A stretch of 64,000 nucleotides of DNA, from positions 7,052,001 to 7,116,000 of the forward strand of contig JAYJMM010000124.1 in NCBI GenBank assembly GCA_037349105.1. The letters run 5' to 3'. Source of the stretch: Limnomonas spitsbergensis. Its lineage: Eukaryota; Chlorophyta; Chlorophyceae; Chlamydomonadales. Position numbers and translations under genes: made by a program. Positions 1 through 12,020 of the stretch are shown here, piece after piece; the stretch's first letter is position 1, and each line of letters begins with the position of its first letter. The notes under the pieces are model-generated. The model was not told the DNA's origin, searched no databases, and saw nothing but the letters and a program-made list of their open reading frames with translations.

Positions 1-89
1 GATATTGCTGTCTATTGGAATGAGGAGCGTAGCCAAGCGTATCAATATAAGTATATGATCTTGAGGCCCATCTTCCACTACGTTTGCAG

Positions 90-1522
90 GTTGCATGGGT
101 GGGCCTCAGCTCTATTGCTTTCAACCGCTGGATCCCCAAGGAGGACCTGGTGGAACGGGGCTTTGAAAAGCTGGTGAACGAGTATGACGGGAAATTGGCG
201 TCGGAGCAAAAGGTGAGACGTGGGGCGAGTCAAAGAGCAATGATGCTTGAACTGCAAGTCTGCGAGTCATGGGGAGATGTGTGGCATCTGATCCATGGCC
301 AGGGCAAACATATGCCTTTTCCACCTATTTCACGCAGTTTGCTGAGTAGTCTGGTACAAGGGTACTGTTTCTGCCCCGATGCTGACCTTGTCTCCTCCCC
401 CTCATCAGGTTGGCGAGGCCACCCGACCCCTCACCATGGTGTGCATTGAGGACTACCTTCGGGACTTTGGCCTGGACCCTGAGTTCGCAACGCACAGCAA
501 CATCCGCGGCCTGTCGGGCGGGCAGAAGGTGGGAGAGGGCGCAAGATGCTTCGGAGAAGTGTGCAGGGAGGGCAGGATCCAGGGGGTGCCTCATTGTGGA
601 CTCGCATAACCACCGTCTCCTCTGGTCTTCTTAGGAAAGTGTGCTCCTGGCCGGACATGGGGGTCCTATGAGTCATGTTTTTGGCAGAGCCCTACATAGC
701 GATTAAGATGGTTGGGGCGCCCCCCCAGGTTTTCCCATGATCGACAGGGAATTATGAGAGGCTCTAGGGGTACCTGATTTATTAAGAAACCCCTTACGCC
801 TCTCGGTCATTCCCTCTTGAAGCTGACGTGCGTTATGTGCCGCCCTTTTCATGCAATCCAGCAGCATCCTTGATTACTGTTCTGCTTGGAGGTTAGCCAG
901 AGACGCCGACCCTGTCTCCCCAACACACCTTGCAGGTCAAGCTGGTCCTGGCCGCCGCCATGTGGAGCAACCCGCACATGCTCATCATGGACGAGCCCAC
1001 CAACTACCTGGACCGAGAGTCCCTGGGCGCGCTAGCACTGGCTATCAAGGAGTGGAGCGGTGAGTAGCGCTGTTGGGGGCATTGCGTCCTGTTGGGGGAA
1101 GCAAGGTGTCTTGCCGCTGATTTTGCTCCCACCAATGCCGTCATTTCGAGCCTTCAGGTGTCCTTGCGATCTCTCCAGAGTTTGACTCATACACCTCATG
1201 TCCCTCTGTGCTGCACTGTTTGATTAAATGCATGCCAGACCACCTTACGGGAGGCCACCGCCGGGCTGATTGGGACCAAACCTTGACAGGCGCACAGCTG
1301 TTGCCCAAACCCTGGCGGCCTACTGCGCTGTTTTGTGAATTGTAGCTGAACCTCTCCCTTCAAAAAACTGTGCTCTGTGCAGGTGGTGTGGTCATCATCA
1401 GCCATCACGCCGAGTTCACAAGTGCCCTGTGTAATGAGACGTGGCATGTGGCTGATGGCAAGCTCGCCATCACCAAGACAGATAAGGACGGGGCGATAGC
1501 AGAAGGGGAGGAGGAGGCGTAA
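90..1522 (+). CDS. Translation elongation factor 3 (eEF3), C-terminal part, 5' truncated by window edge
   Basis: Exons 90-212, 409-528, 936-1059 and 1383-1522 join in frame. The first encodes the chromodomain-like insert typical of eEF3 ([18 protein letters not shown]). The next gives the ABC signature LSGGQKV of the second ATPase domain, the third gives Walker B and D-loop ([20 protein letters not shown]), and the fourth the switch histidine region [11 protein letters not shown]. eEF3 is a cytosolic ribosome-bound ATPase that helps release E-site tRNA; it occurs in fungi and many algae but not in land plants (family knowledge). The upstream part, including HEAT and first ABC domains, is outside the window. 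The stop TAA at 1520-1522 overlaps a perfect donor (GC|gtaagt at 1519). Splicing to an acceptor near 1610 would instead extend the frame to about 1827. The usual lysine-rich tail is not seen in either version. Identity is firm; the 3' end is open. Confidence 0.9.
1230..1335 (+). repeat. Intronic dispersed element (family B), copy 1
   Basis: It carries the shared blocks AGACCACC, GGGCTGATTGGGACCAAACCTTGAC and GCCCAAACC found in twelve other copies. It sits in the last eEF3 intron (1060-1382). Confidence 0.5.
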
Positions 1523-2059
1523 GTTTGTGGGTCTAGATTGCATTGCCTCTTTTGAAGATTTGGACCCTAGTACTTTCCAGAGGCGCAGCGTCTGACTCCT
1601 CTGATTCTTCAGCCTGGTGCCCGCTTCGCATGATCTCCAGTGTGGCTGGAGCCGAGGGAACGCACCTTAGCAAGCCATCAGAAGAAACAAGCTGGAATAA
1701 ATTAGTAAAGCAGCACCGTCGCGTCAGTGAGAGAAGTGTGATAGATGATTTTCTGTCTGGCGTAGCAGCGCTGTGCTTGCAGGATGTGGAATCCAGCTGG
1801 ACAAGTCTCAAATGTGGCCCAAATTGATTAATCACGTTACATTGAGCCGGATAGGTGTGGACTGTACTCCTGTATGGAGGTCAAAGATCCCACTTGCCAC
1901 AGCTTCTCATATTTTTTGTTTCAAGAAAATAGTTGCCCTTGTTGCTTCCCAGCTACCGTGCACTGCCCTACATAGGTCAGAACTCACCATCCTGTTAAAC
2001 ATTCACACAGGGTGCACTACAGAAGTAGCTGCTGTTTATACTTATCTACCTCAGACAGT

Positions 2060-2117
2060 GAGGCGCCCACGCGGCCAAGCCTTTTCAGCATGGCCCAGAT
2101 GTGTTGTGTCATTGACT
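2060..2117 (+). repeat. Short dispersed element (family A), copy
   Basis: Matches the family core GGCGCCCACGCGGCCAAGCC, then CTTTT, GCAGGGCCCAGA-like and TGTCATTGAC blocks. Related copies are at 2311-2367, 7015-7070, 7267-7322 (reverse), 20805-20862, 21045-21102 and 41432-41472. It lies in the spacer between eEF3 and uroporphyrinogen decarboxylase. No coding capacity. Confidence 0.6.
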
Positions 2118-2310
2118 TGACTACCCCGACGGAAATAGTCGGGTATCCCATGCCGTTCATGTTTACGAGCTGCCTTTAGGCCCCCTGTGCAGCATCTGGT
2201 TCAATCACCCTCAATCGAAATTGAACTAGGCAGTAAACAGTTGATGCCCATATCGGCAGCCCTTCAGAAAGAGGTCAGAGACAGGAGATTGGGTCAGCTT
2301 CCCCCTTCTC

Positions 2311-2367
2311 AAGCGGACACTGACTCGGCTACTGCGAGCTGGGCCCAGAGGTGCAACACCATTGACA
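2311..2367 (+). repeat. Short dispersed element (family A), degenerate copy
   Basis: Shares GGGCCCAGAGGTGCAAC and CATTGAC with the other family A copies; the 5' GGCGCC block is degraded. Confidence 0.4.
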
Positions 2368-2542
2368 GGGGATCAGGTTAAAATCGTATCATGAAAGTTG
2401 GCTTTAGGAAATTGCTGCAAAACATGTTTTGCTTGGAAGTACCACACTGTAGCATCATACTTATAACTAATAAATTAAGATGTCAGGCAACATCGGTAGC
2501 TCACATGGACGCATAGACAGCCGTGGCAACTGGCAACTTGAA

Positions 2543-5107
2543 TCAGTACTTTAGGGTCTTGGACAGATCGAACATGTGTGCAACAGCCTCCTCAGGTGTG
2601 CCCACTAGGACTCCATGCCCCAAGTTGAGGATGTGCTTCCTGCCGGCCTTGGCGACCGTGTCCCTCACCGCAACCTCAATCGCATCCTGGCAATGCAGGA
2701 AAGGACTTGGTTAGGCATCAGGCTCTGCAGGCATCATGCTGCGGGCCAAACAGCATCCCTCAGCAAGGATGACATACCGGTGCAAATGAATAATAGGATA
2801 TCTTCCCTGAGAGACTAGCAAACCACCCGGATGGGAGTGCTGTGGTAGGCCATATCAAAAGGCCTACAGCCTGCTCGCACTGCTCTCATTCACCTGTTAC
2901 AACTCAGCAGGGACTCCTTGACAGCAATCACTGGCCTCCATGATCCTCCCCTCCCCACTCACGTGCGAGGCAAACAAAATGGTAGGATCCACATTGCCTT
3001 GTAAGCTGATGTCATTGCCCAGCCTTCTCCTGGCATCTGCCATGTCCACCGTCCAGTCGATGCCCACCACATCCACGCCCGTGGCCTTGATACGCTCCAG
3101 GAGACCGCCGCTGCCGTTTGCATACAGGGTGAGCGGCACAGTGGGGTGCACCGCCTTGACCTTTTGCACGATCCGCTTGATGTAGGGCCCGCTCCAGCGG
3201 TCCCACTCACGAGGGGGCAGCTGCCCACCCCAGGAGTCAAAGATCTGCAGGGTGTGCAGAGTGTGAGACTATTGCAGCCACACCATGAAGGGGCTTCCAA
3301 CATAATCAGATACGACGGCCACACCCGTAGTTTCATGTCCTGCATGCACCTGAAATGGTTGCCTCTCGTCTCATGTGTACATCCTCTAATATATTCAGAA
3401 GTCATCAGTCAGACAAAATCATGTTTCAATAAACAGCCCATTCTAGACCACTGGCTGACCTGCACACACTGCGCCCCCGACTCGATCTGAAATATGATGT
3501 ACGCGGCCATCTGGTCCGACAGGTGGCTGAGCAAAGCATCCATCAGCTCGGGGGCCGAGTAGCACATGGACTGTTGGAAGGAGTGGGGCACAGCAGGCGG
3601 TTGAGAGCTAAGCCTAGGCAAAAGAGAGGAAGCACATGCAATACAAATTCACCACGTTGCGGTATAACCATCAACAGACTAGAGATGAATCAGCAGGTGG
3701 AGTGCTGAGCAAACGTTAGTGACAAGCCAGCTACCTGGATATCATGCCATGTAAATGCATATTGGTAATATGGTAATGACCAGCCGGGTAATAACCATAA
3801 ACACCCATAAAACACCACTATCAGCATACCATCTCTGGCTAACACCTCAGACAGGATGACAGCCAGAGAATAGGGGGAAACAATTGTCTCCGTGGCATGA
3901 TGATGAGTATTGACAGTGTGGGTTTCACAGGTCCAGATACGGTGTAGCTTGGGACAGACGTTTCAATTCCAGTGAAGAGTTCCACAGCCTCTCAGCCTAC
4001 CTTGATGTTCTTATAAAGGGATGAGCTCCCTCCCTCAATAATGTAGGTGGCAAGGGTCCAGGGAGAGCCCACAAAACCAAGGACAGCTGCCTGGCCATTC
4101 ACCTCCTGGCGCAGCTGAGTCAAAGCCCTGCATCGTGACGCAAGTAAATCATGAAAGGCCAAGCTCTGATGTACTGCTGTTAGAATACAGTTTCAGTTCA
4201 TACCCTCGGAATGTTGTTGCATACAAGGGGGCACTCAAAATTTAAAAGCAGAAACGAGAACTTAGTACCCTACTACCCTGCCAATGGAACCATCAGTCAT
4301 GCAGTGATGGAAGCAGCGCAGGTGCCTCTCTATGAGTTCATCATTAACATGAGATAGTAGAGGCACATGTTTGGGGCAGTCTAACCTGCCGCAGCATGCT
4401 TCTCATTCTTACGCACCTGCCAACGAAGTCCACCTTGCTGAAATCCAGCGCATGCAGCTGCTTGACCTGCTCCATGCTCCGCACTGTCTGCTCCAGGACA
4501 GGTCCCTTGATATCATCTATTTCAAACTGGATGCCGAGGGCAGGCAGAGGTGTCAGGATGTCCGAGAACATGATGACGCCATCAGGGTGGAACGAGTGCC
4601 ATGGCTGCAGGGAAATCTCTACAATCAACTCGGTGACTTCGGAGCGCTCACGGAAGCTGGGGTGCTTCTTGGCTAGCTCCCGGTATGACTTCTGGAACCT
4701 GCATGCATGCGCCGAGTACACAAGGTCACGTAGATCAGATCAGTGATACATGACGTACGAACGACGAAAAGCGCCATGCCGCCACTTCGCCAGTGTCTTT
4801 CGCTTGTGCAGCTACAGCAGTTGGGAGGACCAGGTGACAGCTTTACGCATGTTGCAAATGCTTGCATGGGTCTTCTACTGCTATATCCCTCATCTCACCT
4901 TCCAGCCTGCCTCATCATCCAGCAAGGAGGTCGATCCACTTCTTCCCCCCTGGCAGCACGGACCATGAGAGGGTCCTGAATTGCCACTGGAGAAGCCTGG
5001 GCCATGACAGCGCTCGTCGGAAGGACGGATCTGCTGCGCCTGCTGGAGATTGCGTTGGGTGAGAATGCCTGAAACCGTTGCATACGGCTCGTCGTGAAGG
5101 AGTTCAT
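2543..5107 (-). CDS. HEME: Uroporphyrinogen decarboxylase, plastid-type, complete
   Basis: Catalyses the four decarboxylations of uroporphyrinogen III to coproporphyrinogen III in heme and chlorophyll synthesis; in plants and algae it acts in the plastid stroma. Exons on the minus strand: 5107-4899, 4698-4417, 4127-4001, 3570-3460, 3244-2963, 2686-2543. They sum to 1,155 nt, exactly 385 codons, giving 384 aa. Visible family motifs are WMMRQAGR (substrate-binding arginine), ISLQPW with [12 protein letters not shown] (the conserved aspartate), [10 protein letters not shown] (tyrosine), [12 protein letters not shown], and [15 protein letters not shown] (C-terminal histidine). Residues 1 to about 45 are rich in Ser, Arg and Ala with few acids, which fits a transit peptide. 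A second in-frame ATG (MQRFQAF) lies 8 codons downstream and is an alternative start. Every intron has GT-AG ends. It converges with eEF3. Confidence 0.95.
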
Positions 5108-7014
5108 TGCGGGAGGCGTGCCAGTTAATATGGAAATAAAATGAGAAGGCTACTCCTGAGTATGTAAAAAACAAAAATCGTTATCTTGCGGCTCCTATCG
5201 GAAGTGATCCCAATCAAAGGGAACGGTCACGAAGACGGTCACGAACACCAGTCACAAAGTGAATTCGGAGCGTCTTCCCGGCACAAATTTAGCAATCGAT
5301 ACAGCAACCGCAGACAAGGAAATGCACCTGCGCTCTTACATCGAAGTAGTCTGTTGGTTGGATCATTTCCACCCATCAGTACGGATGACAAGCGTATTCC
5401 CCTGCGAGTCATACGCAATTGAATGTAGAAACATCTTATCTGTGAAAATCTCGATAGAAGGCCTTGCTCAGTGTTGGCAATCAATCCGTCCGGGTTGCAG
5501 TCGGGAGCATGTCCACAGCCATGCCTGAACACACCCATGGAAGCCCATGCATTTTGGAGGCGATTTAGGTGTTCCACCTGTCCAGGAGGTGGATCCCCAG
5601 GTAAAGGGTAATATGTACACGCATCAGATGAAGGATAGAGGTCGGGATGTCGGGACTTAGCGCTGCGCAATGCTGACGCCGGCCATGCCACCGGGAACCT
5701 TGACAGCGGCAACAGTGTCGCGGGCCAATGGCGCGGGCAGCAACCACAGCTGCCACGGCCAGGGCTACGGTGGCCGGAGTCACTGCAGTGTCAGTGGTGC
5801 CCGTTGCCGTGGCAGCGTCCGTGGCCATGGCAATGGTGGCTGCCGCAACGGCAGCTACAGCGGTGGCAGGGAACGGCCAGGAAGGCCGAGGCGCTAACTG
5901 CCAGGGCAAGCCTCAACAGGGGTGGCACACGCCCTATACTTCTGCAAAGTATCAGAATACAGGCAACGCCTGGCAAATTCAGTCGCTCCAGCGGAGGCAC
6001 CAGCAACACGACGACCAAGCAACTTCTGCTTGTGCTAAGCAGCTTCGGTGGGTCGAGGGTATATGAGGGCATGTCTGATGGTGCCACGTGGCATGACAGG
6101 CGGGATCCACATGCATGACCCTCCCTGGCAGCAGCAGCCCCTGCAGCTGATGGGGGTGCAGTGTACCGTGCCTTTTCAAGTCAGGAAAGACTGAGCAGGG
6201 CGCTGCCCTTGTACTAGAAGAGGCCGTCGCCTGCTCGCAATCTGTGACGGACAGGACAGGAAGGACGAGAACATTGTGCCACCGCATGGATCTAACTTGC
6301 TTAGGCATAGGCCGGAGAAAAAGAGAAATTTGAGGCAAACCTGTCCTAAGGCCACTACCGGTGTTCCAGGACTGAAAACGATTGGGCGTTGATCCCACCC
6401 CCCTGAGACCAGCCACCCCCACTAACCCTTCGTCGCTGAAGGGAGCGGTCCAGCAGCAAGGCAGAACCAGACATCACCCCAACGCCTCATACATAGCTGA
6501 CATAACTGACACAGCTGACATAGCTGATATAGTTTAATACGCTCTCCACAATCCACATCTCCATATCAATCCATTACGGTATGATCATACCACTTGCCTC
6601 CACCATTCTAAACAAAGCTGATCTTCCAATTCAACATCGGGAAAAAATCAAACTGGATAATGGATACAGCAGTCCATAGCGCTGCCCTTTAAGCTGCCTC
6701 CAGCATCCTGCAGGGCAAAGGCAAGCACATTTGGCACAACCTCAAGACTGAACGGAACCTGAGACGCCTTGCTACTCCTACTCTTTAAGGAAAGGGAACA
6801 CATGAGCATGTAAACCCAAACCGTTTTCACTTCCACCAGTGATACCGAGGGAGGCTTGGTTGAAAGGCCCAAGCTCTTGTAGAAGATGTGGTCGAATTTA
6901 GGGTTAGGCCCTAAAGGCCATAAGGAGCCTAGGGATTCAGGCTTCCTTTTCCCCCTAGGGATGGGTCTTTTCCTTTCGTTCCTCCTCTTCTCTTTACCTT
7001 CAAACTAGACTTCC

Positions 7015-7070
7015 AGGCGCCAGCGCGCTGGGCCTATTTGAGAAAGGCCCAGAGGTGCAACGTCATTGGC
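7015..7070 (+). repeat. Short dispersed element (family A), copy
   Basis: GGCGCCAGCGCG, then GGGCCTATTTGAGAAAGGCCCAGAGGTGCAACGTCATTG; a pyrimidine-rich tract precedes it (6948-7005), as in the 20805 and 41432 copies. Confidence 0.5.
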
Positions 7071-7266
7071 ATTTTGTGGGTGAGATAACCTCAAGCTATA
7101 TTCAGTGCGCCAGGCTGTCTCATCAGCGTAAATTGCATGCCACTTTGTTACCGTACAAGGAGCTCTAGGCACTGTGCAGACCCACCCTACTACCCTGCCT
7201 ATGAGCACCACAGGCATTAAAGCATCCGCTGATCCCGGTTTCCTTCCTAGGGTATTAAACTCATCA

Positions 7267-7322
7267 GTCAATGACGTTACACCTGGGCCCTACTAAAAAA
7301 GGCTCGGCCGAGTGGGCGCCTT
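7267..7322 (-). repeat. Short dispersed element (family A), reverse copy
   Basis: The reverse complement reads AAGGCGCCCACTCGGCCGAGCC, a T-run, GGGCCCAGGTGTAACGTCATTGAC. It lies 200 bp from the direct copy at 7015, so the pair forms a loose inverted arrangement. Confidence 0.6.
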
Positions 7323-8352
7323 ACTAAAGAGTTGAGAGGACAGATTGACAATCAAACCAGTGCCTCATTGGGCTACACCTCAAAGCAAGGGCACTAATCT
7401 CTTCCCTGTAATAAGACCAGCCGAGGACATGGCGGCAGCTCCAGAGGCCTCCACATAAAAAAAACTCATATCAGTGTTTGGAACTTCACCTCGATGACAC
7501 CCCCTTGGCCGGGGAATGAATTAGAGAATGCATATCTTGTTTGAATGCCTGATATCTTTCACCATAGCCTTTATGGGATACGGAAACCACGGACTAGGTG
7601 GTCTGGCGGTCTTGTTGAAAAGACCACATTCACTGCTCCAAGGCTTGAATGCACATAATGCTGAGTTCCTATCCACACAGTCACAAGCTCAACGCTGGGG
7701 GCCATATCCTTCATTCCAGTCAATAAAAAAGGGGCCAGTAGTGGTATATTGAAAACCGGTGGGAGACCATGATAGTTACCAGTATCAGGCTAATATTGGG
7801 CCTAGTCCTTCCCTACCAGCTCAACGTGGCGGATTTTCAGCAGGGCCCAGCGGGTATGCACCGTTCTCAACCAGTATCAGGCTTTGTACTGAGACCTTTC
7901 GGACAGGTATGGACTTCTAGCACTCCCATCTAGCACTTACAGCGGCTACACAATCATTCAACATAAATTGCTGTTACCACCCATAGCACACGACTCATGT
8001 CCTGCGTGAGGTACATTACACTTGAGGAATGAAATTCTGAAACTAACCACAAGGAGGCATACCGGTAAGCCCTTTCATGGGCAAGGCATCTCACGATGAA
8101 GCGAGCTGGTTTCACTCGAAGCTAAGCATTTTATTTCAGGGCGTAAGCATCATGAAAAGTGCCAGCAAAACGACAAGCACCCTCAAGACAGCGACAGCAA
8201 CAATTTCCGAAGTTTGAACATACAGCCACATGCATAAATACGATCACAAGCCAATTCGCGGGCCTATGTCTAGCTGCCACAGCATATATCATCAGCTTTC
8301 GGGAACCGAATCCAGAGGGACATGAACCAATTATTGAATGTGTCCAGCAGGG

Positions 8353-10832
8353 CTATGTCCTGAACGTGTACGAGCTGGACGTCGTGACGTATCTGACCCA
8401 TCTGAACGGGTTGTAGTTCTTGTCCCGCTTCAGAATCTGCAGGTACTTGAGCGTGATGCGTGATGCGCTGTACATGGGGATAGTAAACCTCAAGTTCACA
8501 GGCCCGACCTGCAGGGCGGAATATATATTAGGCCAAGAGGGTACCGGCAGTGGGGGCGAACAAGCCCCGCAAAACTGACAGCCAATCACCGTTCTCAATA
8601 CCTGAGCTCCATATTCATGCCAGTTTGGCCCTCCTCGCCCTTATCAACGGCCTTCAAGTCGACGATCAAGGCCTCACCTCTGAACGCAAGGACGGTCCGA
8701 ACGGCCGCTCCAAAGTCAGTTTGCATCGAAGCACGAACTCCTGTCCACCTTGGCACTTCTTGAACTTCCACCTGGTTTAAGGTCAAGGGTAAATGAGTTA
8801 ACAACTTACTGGTTTCTTTGCACACCGTGAAATTCCTCCTTGTATGCATTGAGCACACAAAGAGCTTCATAATTTGGTAGTTGTACCGGTAATTAACAAT
8901 TTATCCCTTTTTAAGGTTTTCAACCAGTCACAAAAAGCCAAGACATGCCAAAGAGCTCAGCAAATCTCAAAATAATGTTTAGCGCATCATCAGTCCAGCA
9001 CCCACTTCAGCAAATGCGTCTTATCGCTGTAGTCCCAGCTCTGTGTTCCTGGGGCTGCTTTGGGGTCCAGGTCGCAATGCGCCCGCTGGACATACCGCGG
9101 CGTAGGCACCTCTATCTCAAGGCCACTAGCGCCGCGGTCAGCAGGCACCTGTCAGCAGGGGCAGCAGCCACGCCACGTGGGACCACGAAGGGGAGTGCAC
9201 ACATGCTGCCGCTGGTCAAGGCAAAGGACACGTTCAGGCTGTCGCCGCGGCAACGATATGGGCTGTCAGGCTTCTCACTCACCTCGCACCAGATCCTGAG
9301 TGTCAGTATCGCCTTGGTGGCTGTCATAGGGTCCGCTTCAATGAGCGTATGCAAGCGGAAAGGTGGCTTGAAGCCATGAGTAGTCCGGTAGTTGATGAGA
9401 GCAAATTCGCCATCCGGTGGAACCTGGGCAGGAGGCCATTGCAAGAGCATATGGCAATGGGGTCATCGAGCGCATGACATTTTAAGGAAGGGTCCGGAAG
9501 GTGCCATCCAATGCAGCTTGCCATCCATATTGACAGGGCAACGTGATCAGAGTCAACAAGAAAGTTGAGCAGGTATTGCACATCGCCACCTGATTGATCA
9601 TTTCGTTTTTTGCTTGGCACAAGACATATCTAATCAACACTACCTGATCCATAAATGTGGCAAATAGACTAACCACTCACCAAGCTGATGCTCCGATCTA
9701 CATCGAAGGTTTCAAGGTTTGCACACTCGTGGAAATTGCAGTCGTCCAGAAAAACGGAGTGACCTGCAATGCATAGGAGCAGCACAGCTAAGTCACATCC
9801 TGCAATGGCTGCAATGCCGGGGTAACATCTTAACACGTTGATTGTTGCGAGAGCTTCCTCCAGTACCCACCAGAGTCAGCATGCTTTGCTCCATACGGAT
9901 TGTCCCGCTTCCCAATGACCAGGTCATCATTGAGCTTGATCTTGATGGGAGGGTTCCCCGCTAGGTAGCTCTTGATCTGCACTGCACCGTCTACCTGGGA
10001 GGACACGATGTAGCCGCTAGCATTGAATGTGCATGAGATGCGCTCCACAACATCGACAAAGATCTCGTCGCGCCTCTTGCCGTCTGTGCGTGACGTGTCA
10101 AGCACGCTCTTGAAGACACCAGTGGGGCCCTTGTTGAAACCGAGCAGAGACCGGGGGGTGGCACTGCTGGGCGCAACCACTACCGGCTCATTTAGAACAA
10201 ACGTCTTCAAGTCCTCAGTGTTCGTGCTCTGTGGGACCCCGTAGTCCATGACCTCATCCAGAAGCTCATAGATCAGCGGGAAATTCTTGCGAACGGCATC
10301 CTACATTTCATCAGTGTAGGGTGTCATGTGCGTGCACATGGGTGGCAGCATCCTTGTGAACTTCATATGTGCATCACGTCAGGTGCTGCCAATGCCAAGC
10401 AGCTGGCGTGTGCCCAGAACGTGCAGTACATGAGGGACCCGACAGACTTAAGGTACAAATTCACAGGTGTGGCACATGGGGAAGAAATGGCGTGAACCCC
10501 GAGGACGCCTCGGTACTAACCTCTGTAAGCAGGCCACAGTAATCCTTTATGATCATGCACATGCGTCGCAAGAATTCGAGCACAAAGGATGGCGAGACGT
10601 TGTCACGGGTCGTGGCCACGAGTTGGAGTCCTCCCTCCTTGGTGTGCAGGTAAGTCACCCCGTCAACGAAAAATACGGGAGGTGCTTCGTCATGCCTCTG
10701 CTCATCCCCATCCATCCAGAATTTCCAGTTGCGAAAAAAGATCTCTGGGCTGGTTTTCGGGACGTTCCCTAAAAAGTCTCTCCGTATTATGACATCTCCT
10801 CTTGGTGATAAAATAAAGAATTGTGATATCAT
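8353..10832 (-). CDS. AP4M: AP-4 adaptor complex, medium (mu) subunit, complete
   Basis: Cargo-recognition subunit of the AP-4 coat at the trans-Golgi network. Exons on the minus strand: 10832-10521, 10300-9871, 9763-9681, 9423-9283, 9148-9006, 8771-8678, 8508-8353; 1,359 nt, 452 aa, the usual size for plant AP4M. The N-terminal longin-like domain starts MISQFFILSPRGD and includes EIFFRNWKFW and PPVFFVDGVTYLH. A linker follows (TEDLKTFVLNEPVVV). The mu-homology domain starts near residue 185 with RRDEIFVDVVERISCTFN and includes FLDDCNFHECANL, PPDGEFALINYR, FKPPFRLHTLIE and the C-terminal block IPMYSASRITLKYLQI, ending NPFRWVRYVT. These favour AP-4 over AP-1 or AP-2 mu. Two donors are GTGGGT rather than GTGAGT, but frame is kept. 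It is divergent from the kinase gene at 12021. Confidence 0.95.
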
Positions 10833-12020
10833 CCTCTCAGTTGGCCTCTGAATTGAAGTAGTGAGAAGCTGAGGGGCACCTTCTTCGCAGCATTTCTGTT
10901 TACAGGTAATGCATCAATTATTCTTACGCTAAGGTCCGACAAGTTAGATTTCAGTGTGATCGAAATCTTGAATTGGGGCAGACGAACATGTGTGAACAAA
11001 TTGGGTCCTGGGCACCGATCCTGGGATCAGAGTCTCGCAGGATTTCTCGGGATGTCCGTAAAATGGCGATTGAACCGGCGTACTTCAGTGGGTCGTTTCC
11101 TTCTTTTCTGAACATCTTCAGGAATTTCAGTCGTCTTGACAGATTTGTCCGCAATGCCTCCATGAGTCAGTGTTATAAATTCTGAACGGGGCCGTGATGA
11201 CGAGGCACCTTGTACGGACTTTTCCGAGACTGTTCTAAGAACTCGATGCTCGCCCGAACTTCTGACATAGCTGCATCTCTGCGCCAGGAACTTTGAACCT
11301 TTTGCCTAGCGATTGAGGATCAAGGAATCAGTCAATTACCGGTAGTGACTTATTCTCCGGCCGGATGGCCAGGCCTCACTGTTTTACGAATTCTGCTACC
11401 TTTCGTAATTTCAGCGTAAGGGATCCGCAAGGACTTCAGTCGCTACTAACTGCGACGTATGGTAGCCTGCCAATCCAGGTTTTGTGGTAGAGCCTGTCAG
11501 CTTCACGGATGAAGCCAGTTTTGCCCACCCTGAACTTGGCGCGGGTAAGGAGAAAGAGTTTAGAGAGAGAGGGCCAGTCAGGAATCCCGTCAGTCCCGTC
11601 CTTCATGGCTGTAGTGATACCATGCATCTCATGCACAGGTCCTACAAATTCAAGCTGAGGACAATGCAGCATCGCTGCCAGCACCCTCCCTGCCTCCATC
11701 ATACAGTGGGACAAGGCCTCGTCTCAGCCGCCAGCGCTCTGCCCTACATGCATCCCAGGCATGCAGCAGCAGCAGCAACAGCGCTGCTGCCGATTGCAGC
11801 CAGGAGGCCAGCAGAAGAACAACCTGCATAGCAGGGACATCTAAACCCTCAGTGCCCATGCTCAACCTTGCCAACCATAACGTCATGCAAGTCGGTTTTG
11901 GAACCAGTGGTTGGTCATCCATTGGCATCTATGACACCAGTACCAGTGAAGATTGAGGGTGCAGAATTATGCTTGCTTACCTGCTGCTTACTGTTGCCAC
12001 CACGTTAGACTGTACGCCTT
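10833..12020. other. Intergenic region between divergent AP4M and DYRK genes
   Basis: It holds the 5' ends of two divergent genes. Open frames at 10951-11185 and 11436-11928 exist on both strands but resemble no family I recognise and have no convincing splice context. An in-frame TAG at 12006-12008 precedes the kinase start. Confidence 0.45.

Larger units (their letters stand above)
5108..8352. other. Spacer between HEME and AP-4 mu genes
   Basis: I see no exon I can assign. 5670-5890 is a GC-rich alanine-coding low-complexity stretch open in several frames on both strands, so the open frames there are not evidence of a gene. Two family A elements lie at 7015-7070 and 7267-7322. The stretch next to 5107 must contain the HEME promoter, but no clear box is visible. 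Confidence 0.5.

Noticed and set aside
5565..6118. Alanine-rich open frames on both strands.
   Set aside because: GC-biased low complexity gives open frames in several directions; no motif or splice signal supports one.
9112..9282. Continuation of the AP4M frame beyond the exon at 9283.
   Set aside because: The frame runs through GAG|gtgagt and loses similarity to mu adaptins; splicing to 9148 restores the family sequence (EIEVPTPRYVQ).
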